From assembly GCA_028714735.1 (NCBI GenBank), contig JAQTLU010000005.1, forward strand, positions 62,001 through 126,000: a DNA stretch of 64,000 nt, read 5' to 3'. Below, one piece after another: positions 1-9,299 of the stretch. The translations under genes and the position numbers were made by a program. The stretch's first letter is position 1. Each line of letters opens with the position of its first letter. The notes under the pieces were generated by a model, which saw only the letters and a program-made list of their open reading frames with translations, was not told the origin of the DNA and did no database searches. The DNA is from Gallionellaceae bacterium. GTDB lineage: Bacteria > Pseudomonadota > Gammaproteobacteria > Burkholderiales > Thiobacillaceae.

Positions 1-143
1 ACCTGATCCTGGCCGGCCATGGAAATGCCTGAATGGAACAGCAATGCAGCGATCAAAAGCGTTTTCATGCTCCCCTCCGGGATAAGCCATTAATCCCGAT
101 TATATTTGTCGACTATTACAAGTCAACGACAACGACAGGGGGG

Positions 144-563
144 TTATTCGCCGATCAGATGGGCAGCGACCGTACGCAGGTGGCCGGCGCGGCGGTGCTC
201 GAACAGGTAGATGCCCTGCCAAGTGCCCAGCACCATCCTGCCGTCGTGTACCGGGATGCTCAGCTGGGTCTGGGTCAGCGCGGCGCGGACATGGGCCGGC
301 ATGTCGTCCGGACCCTCCAGGATGTGGCTGTAAAGCGGGTCCTGTTCCGGCACCAGACGCGCCAGGAAGGCCTCCAGGTCGCGCTGCACATCGGGGTCGG
401 CATTTTCCTGGATGACCAGGCTGGCCGAGGTATGGCGCACGAACAGGGTCAGCAGGCCGGCACGGATGCCGGCCCCGGCCAACCAGCGCCGGACCTCTTC
501 GGTGAAGTCATAGAGTCCCTTGCCGCGGCTCCGTATCTCGAATTGGCTGTGGATCTGGTGCAT
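144..563 (-). CDS. yjbQ: YjbQ / UPF0047 family protein
   Basis: 139-residue protein of the YjbQ (UPF0047) family, a small single-domain fold that forms trimers; some members have weak thiamine-phosphate synthase activity, but the physiological role is unsettled. The family pattern is visible: the FVRHTSASL block near residues 41-49, ENADPDVQRD shortly after, and the C-terminal GTWQGIYLFEHR block. The conserved histidines in those blocks are present. Length matches the family (about 130-140). It stands alone on the minus strand, divergent from the PhoX-like gene. Start at the ATG complementary to 561-563. Confidence 0.9.
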   Translation of the reverse strand: MHQIHSQFEIRSRGKGLYDFTEEVRRWLAGAGIRAGLLTLFVRHTSASLVIQENADPDVQRDLEAFLARLVPEQDPLYSHILEGPDDMPAHVRAALTQTQLSIPVHDGRMVLGTWQGIYLFEHRRAGHLRTVAAHLIGE

Positions 564-703
564 CGGGGCATTTTACGTCCCAGGCAACCAGTAAACCAAC
601 CCGGCCCCCGGGCTGTAATGACAACGTAACCTGGCGGTCGGCAGACTGTAACTTGCGGCCACCAGAATGCCCGTGGTTTTTCTACTCAACACGGGGAATA
701 GTC

Positions 704-3040
704 ATGCGTCTGAAAACATTGGTGGCGGCAATGTCCGTCGGTCTGATCCTTGCCGCCTGCGGCGGCGGCAGCAGCAGCACGGCCAGCAGCCTCACCGGCA
801 CCCTGTCCGATTCCTACGTCAAGGGCGTGACCTATACCGCCATACCCAGCGGCAAGACCGGCAGCACCGGGGCCAATGGCGAGTTCAGCTATGTCGCCGG
901 CGACACGGTGACCTTCAAGCTCGGCAACGTCACCCTGGGCTCGGTCGACATGACCAGCCCGGCGCTCGGCAGCGATGGCGGCCACGTCATGGTCCGCCCC
1001 AAGGACCTCGCCGGCACGACCGACGAAACCGACGAAAAGGCTTTGGGCGTAGCCCAGTTGCTGCAGACCGCGGCCGGCGCGCTGCCCAACGACAGCCAGA
1101 TCGACGTCAGCGGCAATGCCGGCAAGTTCACTGCCGCCGACACGGCGGACGGTCTCGACAAGGTCGGCACCCTGGTCGATGCGGCCGGCCTGACCGTCGT
1201 GCCCCTGGACAAGGTCGCCGAGCACCTGCTCAACGCCCCCGCGCACGTGAAATCGGTGGAGTTCACGCCGACCGACATCACCGGCCTGTCCGACGCCAAC
1301 CGCGCCATCGCCTACACCACGTCGACGGTCAAGGTGACCTATGCCGACGGCAGCACGCAAACCTACCCGCTGTCGTTCGTGAACCTGTTCAACAACATCG
1401 ACACCGGCAAGACCGCCGACGGCTCCGCTGCCGCGGCGATCCACGCCAAGGCCGGTACGCTGGTCAAGGATGCCAACGGCAACCCCTTCGTGCCGCAGAC
1501 CCCGGACGCCAACTCGCTGATGAATATCGGCGGCACCCCCTACCTGGTGACCCATTTCGAGTACGAGAACAACGACAGCGCCGGCACCAACCAGTATGGC
1601 AAGGTGCCCATGACCATGACCCTGGCCAAGCTCAGCCAAGCAACCTCCGACGGCAAACTGGCGGTCGATTCGATCAAGCAGGTGGATTTCTCCGGCGTCA
1701 ACGGCCTGTGGATCCCCTGCGCCGGCAGCCGTTCGCCCTGGAACACCCACCTGGGCTCGGAGGAATATGAGCCGGATGCGCGCTGCGACAGCGCCAACGG
1801 CGATGCCACCTACGCCGCCAGCGGTTCCTGCACGGCCATGGAATACGAGGCCCGCATGAACGCCTTCCGCAGCCTGTACGGCGAGCCCGCCGCCTCGCCC
1901 TACAACTACGGCCGCGTGCCGGAAGTCACCGTCGCCATGGGCGGCACCAGCACGGTGCAGAAGTGGTACACCCTGGGCCGCATCTCGCGCGAAAAGGTCC
2001 AGTTCTTCGGCGATTCCCGTACCGCCATCCAGGGCGATGACGGCACCTACACCTCGCTGACGATGTTCGTCGCCGACAAGGCCAAGGACCTGTCCGCCGG
2101 CACCCTTTACGCCGCCAGATGGAACCAGCTTTCCCCCGCCGGCACCGACGGCGGCAAGGCCACCCTGACCTGGATCAAGCTCGGCCATGCCAGCAACGCC
2201 GAGATCAAGGCGGCCGTGGATGCCGGCATCAAGTTCAGCGACCTGTTCGACACCAGCGCCACGGCGGCCGACGGCTATACGACCATCAAGCACGGCCATG
2301 AAGTGGCGACCACGGAATACCTGAAGCTGAAGCCGGGGCAATTTGCCGGTGTCGACATCGAAGTCCTCGCCGCCTTCCTGGAGACCCGCCGCTATGCCGC
2401 GATGATGGGCGCCTCGGTGGAATTCGAGAAATTCGAGGGCGTGGCGTACAACGCGCGCGACGACAAGGCCTACGCCGCCATGACCCGGATGAGCAACGGC
2501 ATGGAAGACCGCTCGGGCGATCCGGGCAACGACGTCCGCCTGAAGAAGAACAGTTCCGGCGCCGTGTATCAGTTCAGCCTGGCCTCCGGCATCGCCGATT
2601 CCACCGGCACCGCCATCGCCAGCAGCTTCGTGCCGGTGGTGATGGAGGCCCTGGTGGTCGGCGAGGACATGAGCACCGATGCCGAAGGCAACAAATCCAG
2701 GCTGGACAAGATCGCCAGCCCGGACAACCTGGCCTACTCGGAGCGCATGCGGGTGCTGTTCATCGGCGAGGACTCCAGCAATCACGTCAACAACAACCTG
2801 TGGGCCTACCACGTCGACAGCGGCAAGCTGGTGCGCATCCTGTCCCTGCCGATGGGCGCCGAATCCACCGGCCTGCAGGTCGTCGACAACCTCAACGGCC
2901 ACGCCTACATCATGAGCAACTACCAGCATGCCGGCGACCAGAACAGCACGCTCGAACCGACCTACAGCCGGATCAAGGCACTGATCAACCCCGACAAGGC
3001 GGAAGTGGGCTACCTGGGCGGCCTGCCGGCCATGCGCTGA
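704..3040 (+). CDS. PhoX-like (DUF839) lipoprotein phosphatase
   Basis: 778-residue lipoprotein with a lipobox ending in Cys at about residue 19 (LAAC), then a Gly/Ser linker. Residues about 30-100 form a small beta module (GxxxY...TGANGEFSY..GDTVTFKLGN..LG) that also occurs in the haem lipoprotein at 6831-9023. The rest matches the PhoX/DUF839 family: the CAGSRSPWNTHLGSEE block around residues 340-360, the YNYGRVPEV and KWYTLGRISRE segments, and FIGEDSSNHVNNNLW near the C-terminus. Known PhoX enzymes are calcium/iron-dependent phosphomonoesterases; the substrate here is inferred. A TTG-started extension to 653 is possible, but the ATG at 704 begins a clean signal peptide. A strong terminator follows. 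Confidence 0.88.
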   Translation: MRLKTLVAAMSVGLILAACGGGSSSTASSLTGTLSDSYVKGVTYTAIPSGKTGSTGANGEFSYVAGDTVTFKLGNVTLGSVDMTSPALGSDGGHVMVRPKDLAGTTDETDEKALGVAQLLQTAAGALPNDSQIDVSGNAGKFTAADTADGLDKVGTLVDAAGLTVVPLDKVAEHLLNAPAHVKSVEFTPTDITGLSDANRAIAYTTSTVKVTYADGSTQTYPLSFVNLFNNIDTGKTADGSAAAAIHAKAGTLVKDANGNPFVPQTPDANSLMNIGGTPYLVTHFEYENNDSAGTNQYGKVPMTMTLAKLSQATSDGKLAVDSIKQVDFSGVNGLWIPCAGSRSPWNTHLGSEEYEPDARCDSANGDATYAASGSCTAMEYEARMNAFRSLYGEPAASPYNYGRVPEVTVAMGGTSTVQKWYTLGRISREKVQFFGDSRTAIQGDDGTYTSLTMFVADKAKDLSAGTLYAARWNQLSPAGTDGGKATLTWIKLGHASNAEIKAAVDAGIKFSDLFDTSATAADGYTTIKHGHEVATTEYLKLKPGQFAGVDIEVLAAFLETRRYAAMMGASVEFEKFEGVAYNARDDKAYAAMTRMSNGMEDRSGDPGNDVRLKKNSSGAVYQFSLASGIADSTGTAIASSFVPVVMEALVVGEDMSTDAEGNKSRLDKIASPDNLAYSERMRVLFIGEDSSNHVNNNLWAYHVDSGKLVRILSLPMGAESTGLQVVDNLNGHAYIMSNYQHAGDQNSTLEPTYSRIKALINPDKAEVGYLGGLPAMR

Positions 3041-3060
3041 TCATAACGGCAGCCAGAAGT

Positions 3061-3096
3061 GAAAAAGAGGTGGCCATGTCGGCCACCTCTTTTTTT
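3061..3096. terminator. bidirectional rho-independent terminator
   Basis: A 10-bp perfect stem (3066-3075 with 3081-3090, five-base loop) has an A-run on the left and a run of seven T on the right. It can therefore stop transcription of the PhoX-like gene from the left and of the small periplasmic-protein gene converging from the right. Confidence 0.93.
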
Positions 3097-3131
3097 GATC
3101 CGTTCAAACCCCGGCCATCGGCCGGCTGATA

Positions 3132-3596
3132 TCAGCGGCGGTAACCGTCACCGGGACGACCCGGCTGGCCGGCTTGTTCGCGGTCGTTCTTTTCGAACTG
3201 GATGTGCCGGTTGGCCTCTTCCAGACGCCGTTCGAGGTCGTTCAGCTCGTTCGGGCCCAGACGGCCGTCAGCCATGTAGCGGCGTTCCAGGTTGCTGATG
3301 GCCAGGTGCTCGCGGATCAGGCCGGAAGCCTCGCGCAGGGTCAGTTTGCCCTGTTCCATGCCGCCCAGGATGCGCTGCAACTGGGCGTCCTGACGCTGAT
3401 CCAGTTGATCCACACGCGCCCTGAAGGCCATTTGGTAATTCATCTGCTGATGCGCCTGCCCGGCCAACCAGGGATTGGCGTTCTGGTTGCCGCCGAAATA
3501 CGGGGAGTTGTTGTCGGCCTGGCTAGTACCGGCGACCAGGGCCAGGGAGGTCAAGCCCATCAGGGTCAGGGTCTTCACGGTGGTAGCGATCTTCAT
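3132..3596 (-). CDS. small periplasmic protein of unknown function
   Basis: 154 residues with a clear Sec signal peptide (MKIATT..., hydrophobic core, cleavage after SQA near residue 27). The mature part is charged and helical. It begins with an Asn/Gly/Pro-rich stretch, followed by predicted helices rich in Arg, Gln and Glu (residues 50-135) and a Gly/Pro/Arg tail. I do not recognise a family. A longer frame reaches 3641, but the ATG at 3596 has a good AGGAG ribosome-binding site just upstream and starts the signal peptide. It converges on the PhoX-like gene with a shared terminator. Confidence 0.8.
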   Translation of the reverse strand: MKIATTVKTLTLMGLTSLALVAGTSQADNNSPYFGGNQNANPWLAGQAHQQMNYQMAFRARVDQLDQRQDAQLQRILGGMEQGKLTLREASGLIREHLAISNLERRYMADGRLGPNELNDLERRLEEANRHIQFEKNDREQAGQPGRPGDGYRR

Positions 3597-3799
3597 GGTG
3601 TATCTCCTAGTCTTGTTTTCTGGTGGCGAACCATTCGTCACCGGACGCTTCGCACTCTACAGGCCGCTTGTGTGATTACGCGTGTCGAGTCTGTAGCGAT
3701 CTGTAAGCGGTTGTAACAGGCCGGCTGAGGCCGGTTCCCGATACCAAGCGGTCTTGACCGTCATATACTCGGTACATCCGCCAGCCACCGGAGTATGTA

Positions 3800-4198
3800 A
3801 TGACCCCTGCAGCCGAACAAGATCAAACCGCGTCCGCCGTGATGGACCGCGAGCACGCCATCCAGACCGGCCTCGTGGAAGCGCTCTGCACGGCCGTCGA
3901 GAAGGGCGACGAGCCCGCCAAGGTCGACGAAATCCTGACCCAGCTGGTCGCCTACAGCTCCGCGCACTTCATGTCCGAGGAACTGCTCATGCGGCTGGTC
4001 AGCTACGACGATTATGATGACCACGTGGCCGACCACATCCACATGATGGATGAGCTCGACCAGATGCTGGCGCTACACCAGACCCGGCAACCCATGCTGG
4101 TGCTCGACAAGGCGCGCTCTGCCCTGGCCTTCCTGGCCAGGCACATCGACACCCGCGACCAGCGCTTCGCGCACTGGACGCCGCCCCAGAGGGCCTGA
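3800..4198 (+). CDS. hemerythrin-like protein
   Basis: 132-residue single-domain hemerythrin-type protein, expected to bind a di-iron centre and O2 (or to act in O2/NO handling). Ligand-type residues are visible: His19 in DREHAIQ, the HFMSEE motif (His56, Glu60), the HVADHIHMMDEL segment with several His around 74-80, and HIDTRD near 115-120 (HxxxxD). Length matches bacteriohemerythrins (about 130). The start has a GGAG site immediately upstream. It converges on the Cache/PAS protein at 4219-6084, which might sense a related signal, but that link is inference. Confidence 0.88.
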   Translation: MTPAAEQDQTASAVMDREHAIQTGLVEALCTAVEKGDEPAKVDEILTQLVAYSSAHFMSEELLMRLVSYDDYDDHVADHIHMMDELDQMLALHQTRQPMLVLDKARSALAFLARHIDTRDQRFAHWTPPQRA

Positions 4199-4218
4199 TG
4201 GCTGGTTGAACGCTCCGG

Positions 4219-6084
4219 CTAATTGCGCCGGCTGGTATCGAGCACGGTGGCCTGGACGAATACCTTGCCGTCCTCGCTGAAACTGGCCAGGCTGACCTCG
4301 ATCGGGAACAGGCTGCCGTCCTTGCGCATGCCCTGCAGGTCGAGCCCGGCGCCCATGGTCCGGATCGAGGGCGAACGTAAATACTCCTGGCGCAGGTGTA
4401 CGTGTTGCGTCTGGTTGGCCTTCGGTACCAGGCGTTCCATCGACTGGTTGAGCAACTCCCCGGGGCCATAACCGAACATGCGCTCAAGCGCAGGATTGGC
4501 CATCTCGATGGCGCCATGGTCATCGACGACCAGGAGACCGTTCGGGTTGGTCTGCATCATCAGTTGCAGGCGCGCCTCGATGCGTCGGTGCAGCATTTCA
4601 CGATGTTTGCGCTCGGAAATGTCGGCGACGAAGGCATCGACGAACTGCTCGCCGTTCTCGGTGAACGGGCTGAGGCTGATCTCGATCGGAAACACGCTGC
4701 CGTCCTTGCGCTGGCCGTACAGTTCACGGCCGCTGCCCATCGGGCGCGCGGCCGGATTGGCCATATAGGCGTTGAAGAACCCCGGGTGTGCCGGCTTGGC
4801 CGATACCGGCAGGAGGATTTCCAGAGACGCCTCCAGCAATTCCCCGGTCGTGTAGCCGAACATCCGTGCCAGGGCGGAATTGACCAGGACGATCTGGCCA
4901 GTCTTGTCGGCCACCAGCAGACCGTTGGTATTGCCTTCCACCACCAGGCGGAAGCGCTCCTGGGCCTGGCGCACGCGCCTGGCCGCCGCCGCCTCGGCCT
5001 GGGCCTTCGCCGCATCGCCGACAGCCCGTGCGCGGCCGACCATGGCGCGGGCCAGCCAGGCGGCGATAACGCCATAGAGCGCCAGCAGGGTCAGCATGTA
5101 GATGCCCACCGTCGTCCAGGCGCCTTGCAGGATCGGCGCCAGTTGCTCCTGTGGCAGATGGGTCACCACCAGCCAGGACGGGATGTGCGTGGTATCCCGG
5201 CTGTCGTCGACCTTGAGCGGGTAGACGGTACTCCAGGTCCACAGCCCGTCATCAAGCTCGACCTGGCCCGAAGGGATGTCCGCGATGGCCTTCCAGGCGG
5301 CCGGATTGCGGCTGTCGAGAGTGTCCTTGCGGTTGAACATGAAGCCCCATTCCGCATCGCCATCCGGACTTTTCAGCCAGTAGCCCTCGCGGTTCAACAG
5401 CATGGCATGATCGCGCGCCTCGACCAGGCTGCCGATGAAGGCATCCAGCAGCCCCTGAGCGGCAACATTGACGACCAGGATGCCGTGCTGGCGGCCATCC
5501 CGGCCATTGATGGGGGTGATCAGGCGCAACATGGGTTTGTGCGGAACTTCGACCTTGCCATACTCGACATTGAGGTCCATGGGCGAGATGTAGACCTCGC
5601 CCCGTTTCAGGCCCGAGCTCTCCTTGACGTAATAGCTGTCGCCCCGTTGTTGCAACTGTTCGGTGACCAGCCTGACCGGCTTGCCGGCGACATTGTTGAC
5701 GCGCACCCGTTCCTGGCCGGTCTCGTCGATCCAGCGCACCTTTTCGTAGATGTCGTTGTAGGCGATCAGGGCCGAGAACACGGCCTCGATGCCGCGCAGG
5801 TCCTCGGCGCCAGCCGTTTCGACGCCCCGACGCAGGGCCTCCTCATTGGCCAGCGTACGCAATTGCAACAATGGCTCGTGCAACTCGTCGTCCAGGCGCC
5901 GTACGGCCATGACGACATTGCTGATCTCGCTGGACCGGGTCAGGGACATCTCTTCCTCGATCCGCTCATGGCCGACATACCATGCCCCGCCGATGATCAA
6001 CAGCGCGACCGGGGTGAACAGGAGCAGGAACAGGCCCGGGGAAAAGCCTCCCGGCTTGGACGGCTGGCGATCTAGATCAGACAT
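4219..6084 (-). CDS. membrane Cache/PAS sensor protein without output domain
   Basis: 621 residues: a transmembrane helix at about 17-37, a periplasmic region of about 280 residues resembling a double-Cache sensor, a second transmembrane helix near 315-345, then two consecutive PAS domains (about 375-495 and 500-615). Both PAS domains carry the typical FGY..GELL and GSLFPIEVSLA-type segments and end with PAC-like motifs (VADISERK, VLDTSRRN). The protein stops right after the second PAS. No histidine kinase, GGDEF, EAL, MCP or HTH domain follows, and no such domain lies in another frame downstream, where the hemerythrin gene converges. The start has an AAGGAGAG site. Confidence 0.88.
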   Translation of the reverse strand: MSDLDRQPSKPGGFSPGLFLLLFTPVALLIIGGAWYVGHERIEEEMSLTRSSEISNVVMAVRRLDDELHEPLLQLRTLANEEALRRGVETAGAEDLRGIEAVFSALIAYNDIYEKVRWIDETGQERVRVNNVAGKPVRLVTEQLQQRGDSYYVKESSGLKRGEVYISPMDLNVEYGKVEVPHKPMLRLITPINGRDGRQHGILVVNVAAQGLLDAFIGSLVEARDHAMLLNREGYWLKSPDGDAEWGFMFNRKDTLDSRNPAAWKAIADIPSGQVELDDGLWTWSTVYPLKVDDSRDTTHIPSWLVVTHLPQEQLAPILQGAWTTVGIYMLTLLALYGVIAAWLARAMVGRARAVGDAAKAQAEAAAARRVRQAQERFRLVVEGNTNGLLVADKTGQIVLVNSALARMFGYTTGELLEASLEILLPVSAKPAHPGFFNAYMANPAARPMGSGRELYGQRKDGSVFPIEISLSPFTENGEQFVDAFVADISERKHREMLHRRIEARLQLMMQTNPNGLLVVDDHGAIEMANPALERMFGYGPGELLNQSMERLVPKANQTQHVHLRQEYLRSPSIRTMGAGLDLQGMRKDGSLFPIEVSLASFSEDGKVFVQATVLDTSRRN

Positions 6085-6348
6085 GGACCCTCTCCTTACT
6101 TATTCATGGCGTTTCGGGAAACCCCTGGTCGCCAGCGCCGCGGCACCCAGCATCCTGAATCCGATGCTACACACATTCCCGACCAATTAACACAGGTATT
6201 ACGAAGACATCAGAAGGGGTATGTGATCCCGGGCGCTCAGGCGGACACGCCGCATGCATTGATGATCCGGTTGATCTGGCCGGCGCTCCGGCGGTAGATT
6301 TCGGCGTAATCTGTGCCAGATCGACACAGGACACCCGGAGAGGCTGCT

Positions 6349-6714
6349 ATGGCAGAAGGGAACGACCGCCTGGACAAGCTGGTTCTTGAGGCCAGGCGCA
6401 ACGCAGAAAAGCGGGAAGCGGGTTACCGGGCGCAGGCGCTGAAGCTGTTTCCGTGGGTATGCGGACGCTGTGCCCGGACCTTCAGCCACAGCAACCTGCA
6501 ATTGCTCGAAGTCCACCACAAGAACGGCAACCACCACGACAATCCGGCCGACGGCAGCAATTGGGAACTGCTATGCACTTATTGCCATGAGCATGAGCAT
6601 TCCAAGCTGAAGGACATGGCGGGCCGCACCGACACCGGGAACAGCGCCCCCGCCACCACGTTCAACCCGTTTGCCGACCTGAAGGCCATGCTGGAGTCGA
6701 AGAAGCCCGGCTAG
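6349..6714 (+). CDS. yajD: YajD-like HNH nuclease family protein
   Basis: 121 residues. A helical charged N-terminus is followed by a zinc-binding HNH core: CGRC near residue 40, EVHHKNGNHHDNPADG (the HH..N..H catalytic and metal residues), and CTYCHEHEH. This is the arrangement of E. coli YajD and other small HNH nucleases; the cellular substrate is unknown. The frame is open from 6313, but the ATG at 6349 has a GGAGAG site and gives the family's usual length (about 115-120). It is flanked by about 260 bp without genes on the left. Confidence 0.87.
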   Translation: MAEGNDRLDKLVLEARRNAEKREAGYRAQALKLFPWVCGRCARTFSHSNLQLLEVHHKNGNHHDNPADGSNWELLCTYCHEHEHSKLKDMAGRTDTGNSAPATTFNPFADLKAMLESKKPG

Positions 6715-6830
6715 GGAGCAGGCCTGGACCGTTCGACAAGGCCTACATCAGCCCGTTTTGATAGCCGGCTCAATCGAACCGGCACGAGGTCTTTGCTGAC
6801 CTGACCGCGCCGGTTCGACAGGGGGTCGAA

Positions 6831-9023
6831 TCAATCGCCGCCCCCCGGTCCGTTGTGGCAATCGTAGCAACCGACCTGCTGGCCTGCGGCATAGGCCTTG
6901 GTCTTGCCGTCCGCATTGAAGTTGCGCGCCATGGAAGTCTTGGCCAGGAAGCCGCCACGGTAGTCACTGCCATGGCAAACCGCACAAGCGGCCCGGTTGC
7001 TCTTGGCCGCGCTGCCATGCCGGCTTTCGCTCAGCCAGGCCTGGCCCACCGTGTGCATGCCGTGCGGGCCGCCCGTCGCAGTGCTCGGTACCGTGCTGTG
7101 GCAGACGGTACATTCGGCGATGGTACCGACGTGGCCCTGCAAGGCCAGGCTCTGCACGTTGTCGTTGGCATGCGAGCTCGGATACTCGGCATGGGTGGCA
7201 CCGTGGCAGGCCTCGCACTGCAGGCCGCCGTGGCCCTTGCTGAAACGGTACAGCGAAACGCCGCCGGCCGGGGTGTCGGCATTGGTGGCAAAGCGGGTGT
7301 CCTGGATCGTCCGCTTGTTCGTGCCCGAACTGAACACCGAGGTATAGCGCGTGAAGCTGCCGCTGGCCGAGGTCTTGTCATGGCAGGACTGGCAATTCGG
7401 CTCGTCGAACCAGCCCTCCCGACCGGCCTTGCCGACCAGGCTCATGTTGCCGTGGCAGCTCTGGCAGTCGATGGCATTGCTGCCGTCGGGGTTCTTGGCA
7501 TCGCCCATCACGCCGCGCAGACACTTGGTCTTGGAACCGGGGTGACAGAGGTAGCAGGAATCGCGGTTGGACAGGTTGTCCAGCGCCACCTTGGTGGTCG
7601 GGTCCTTCACCGTGGCGTGTTTTCCATGCAGGGCCTCGGTCAGGGACTTGATGCCGGACTTGGCCGAAGTACCCAGCGCATTCGACTTGTGGCAGGCGGC
7701 GCAGAGCACCGGTTGCCCCCCATCTACCGTGGCCAGCAGGGTGCCGCCTTTATAGGTCGAAGACATGCCGGCCGTGGCGATGGCGTTGGAAAACTTCTCG
7801 TCATGCAGGCGCAGGATGTTCTTCTTCCAGTCCTTTTCCGGGTCGCTGTCGCCGACCCAGCCCGCAGCCGGCTTGGCATCGGCGCTGCTGTTCGTGGCAT
7901 GGCATGACTTGCAGCTCATTTCGTCGGAGACCGGCAGCACCACCTTGGTGGAGGCCAACTCGGCACCGGAGGCGTTCTTCGCCACCACCTTGACCATCGG
8001 GTAGTAGTTCTTCACGCCCTTGTCGTCGTAGGGCATGATCGGAATGCCTTCCGCTTCCCACCAGCCCAAGCCGCCGTTGTAGGCCATGGCGGCCGGGATC
8101 AGGGACGGGGTCGGGTTGCTGATATTCGGGTTGCTCAGGTTGAGCCCGTGGTCCGGGGCCGGATTGGCGCCGAACAGGGCCAGGACATAATCCCAGAAGT
8201 TGGTCTTGCCGGACGTGCTGGTGTTGATGGAACCCGTGGCGTCCGCCACCGCCTCGTAGGTCAGGGTCACGCCCGAGGTCACCTGCTTGTTACTGGTCGC
8301 GCTGCGGTTGATCAGGTGGGCATGCAGGTTGTTGTAGGGCGGCAGGATGGAAAAGACCGAATAGTCCTTGCCGTCGACGCAGTGCATGCCGAGGTCGTTC
8401 CAGGCAACCAGGGTATAGCTGCCGGACGAGGTGGACGGCGTGGTCGAGGGCGGCGTGTAGCCCGAACCCGAGTTCGAACCATCATTCTGGTGCGCCTTGA
8501 AGTGATCTATGGCTGACTGGGCGTCGACTTTGTAGCTGCCTATCAGGCCGGTGATCTGGTCGTCGGTCGCCGTCTGCAGGTCTATCTTGCTTGGCAGCCT
8601 CTGCAGTGTTTCCCGCACGCTTGTAGCGATCTGAATGCCGTTATCCAGATTGCCGTCGGAATCCAGCGACTGGAGCGTGCGAAGCGTACGCACCAACCTG
8701 GCATTGCCGGTGTCGACGCTGCCGCCGGTCAGGCTCAGCGGCGTGACCTTGTGATCACTCGGCACGGCCGAACCGAGGTAGAGGTTGCCGATATGGAAGG
8801 TGACGCTGTCGCCCTCCCGATAGGTGAAATTGCCATTGCCATCGGTAAGGTTGCTGCCACTCGACGATTCGAATTGCAGCCCGCTCACCGGTGAGTCGAT
8901 GAAGGTAGCCACCGCGCTGGCGCTGCTGGTGCTCGTGCTGCCAGTGCTCCCGCCGCCACCGCCACCGCAACCCGCCAGGGCCAGCACTGCCGCTACCGCG
9001 CCAATATTGATCGCTCTACTCAT
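6831..9023 (-). CDS. nine-haem c-type cytochrome lipoprotein
   Basis: 730-residue lipoprotein (lipobox LAGC, Cys near residue 19, followed by six Gly and a Ser/Thr linker). Residues about 35-110 repeat the beta module found in the PhoX-like lipoprotein. The C-terminal half (about residues 370-725) contains nine CxxCH haem-binding motifs: CKSCH, CAACH, CYLCH, two CQSCH, CEACH, CTVCH, CAVCH and CYDCH. This implies a multihaem cytochrome on the outer or inner membrane facing the periplasm or surface, probably in extracellular or periplasmic electron transfer. No partner porin or NrfH-type gene is adjacent. The ATG at 9023 was chosen because it begins the signal peptide; the frame itself opens at 9125. 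Confidence 0.9.
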   Translation of the reverse strand: MSRAINIGAVAAVLALAGCGGGGGGSTGSTSTSSASAVATFIDSPVSGLQFESSSGSNLTDGNGNFTYREGDSVTFHIGNLYLGSAVPSDHKVTPLSLTGGSVDTGNARLVRTLRTLQSLDSDGNLDNGIQIATSVRETLQRLPSKIDLQTATDDQITGLIGSYKVDAQSAIDHFKAHQNDGSNSGSGYTPPSTTPSTSSGSYTLVAWNDLGMHCVDGKDYSVFSILPPYNNLHAHLINRSATSNKQVTSGVTLTYEAVADATGSINTSTSGKTNFWDYVLALFGANPAPDHGLNLSNPNISNPTPSLIPAAMAYNGGLGWWEAEGIPIMPYDDKGVKNYYPMVKVVAKNASGAELASTKVVLPVSDEMSCKSCHATNSSADAKPAAGWVGDSDPEKDWKKNILRLHDEKFSNAIATAGMSSTYKGGTLLATVDGGQPVLCAACHKSNALGTSAKSGIKSLTEALHGKHATVKDPTTKVALDNLSNRDSCYLCHPGSKTKCLRGVMGDAKNPDGSNAIDCQSCHGNMSLVGKAGREGWFDEPNCQSCHDKTSASGSFTRYTSVFSSGTNKRTIQDTRFATNADTPAGGVSLYRFSKGHGGLQCEACHGATHAEYPSSHANDNVQSLALQGHVGTIAECTVCHSTVPSTATGGPHGMHTVGQAWLSESRHGSAAKSNRAACAVCHGSDYRGGFLAKTSMARNFNADGKTKAYAAGQQVGCYDCHNGPGGGD

Positions 9024-9299
9024 TTTTCCCTCCTTGCAGTGGCTTCCATTTGCCGGCTCAGTAGCCGTTGCTGCGCCGCTTGCCATGGGACAGGTTTGGC
9101 GTTGGAACCGAGCGCACGAGCCCATATTAACGTGTAACTATTTTACACACAACCATTGTGTGCACATATTTTCATCACATTGCGGGTTGGCAACGCCCTG
9201 GGGACGCAAAAATCGCCGGCCTCGGGCCGCCTACCCGTGATCATTCCGGTCGGCCCGCGGGATGCTTGGTACCCTGCATACCGGCTTACAATCGCCGCC

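Noticed and set aside
686..2929. 747-residue open frame on the strand opposite the PhoX-like gene
   Set aside because: It is antisense to a clear lipoprotein gene; its Gly/Val/Ala/His-rich translation has no domain logic and follows the high-GC third position.
4396..6075. 559-residue plus-strand frame under the Cache/PAS gene
   Set aside because: Antisense artefact; the minus-strand gene has recognisable transmembrane and PAS domains and a proper ribosome-binding site.
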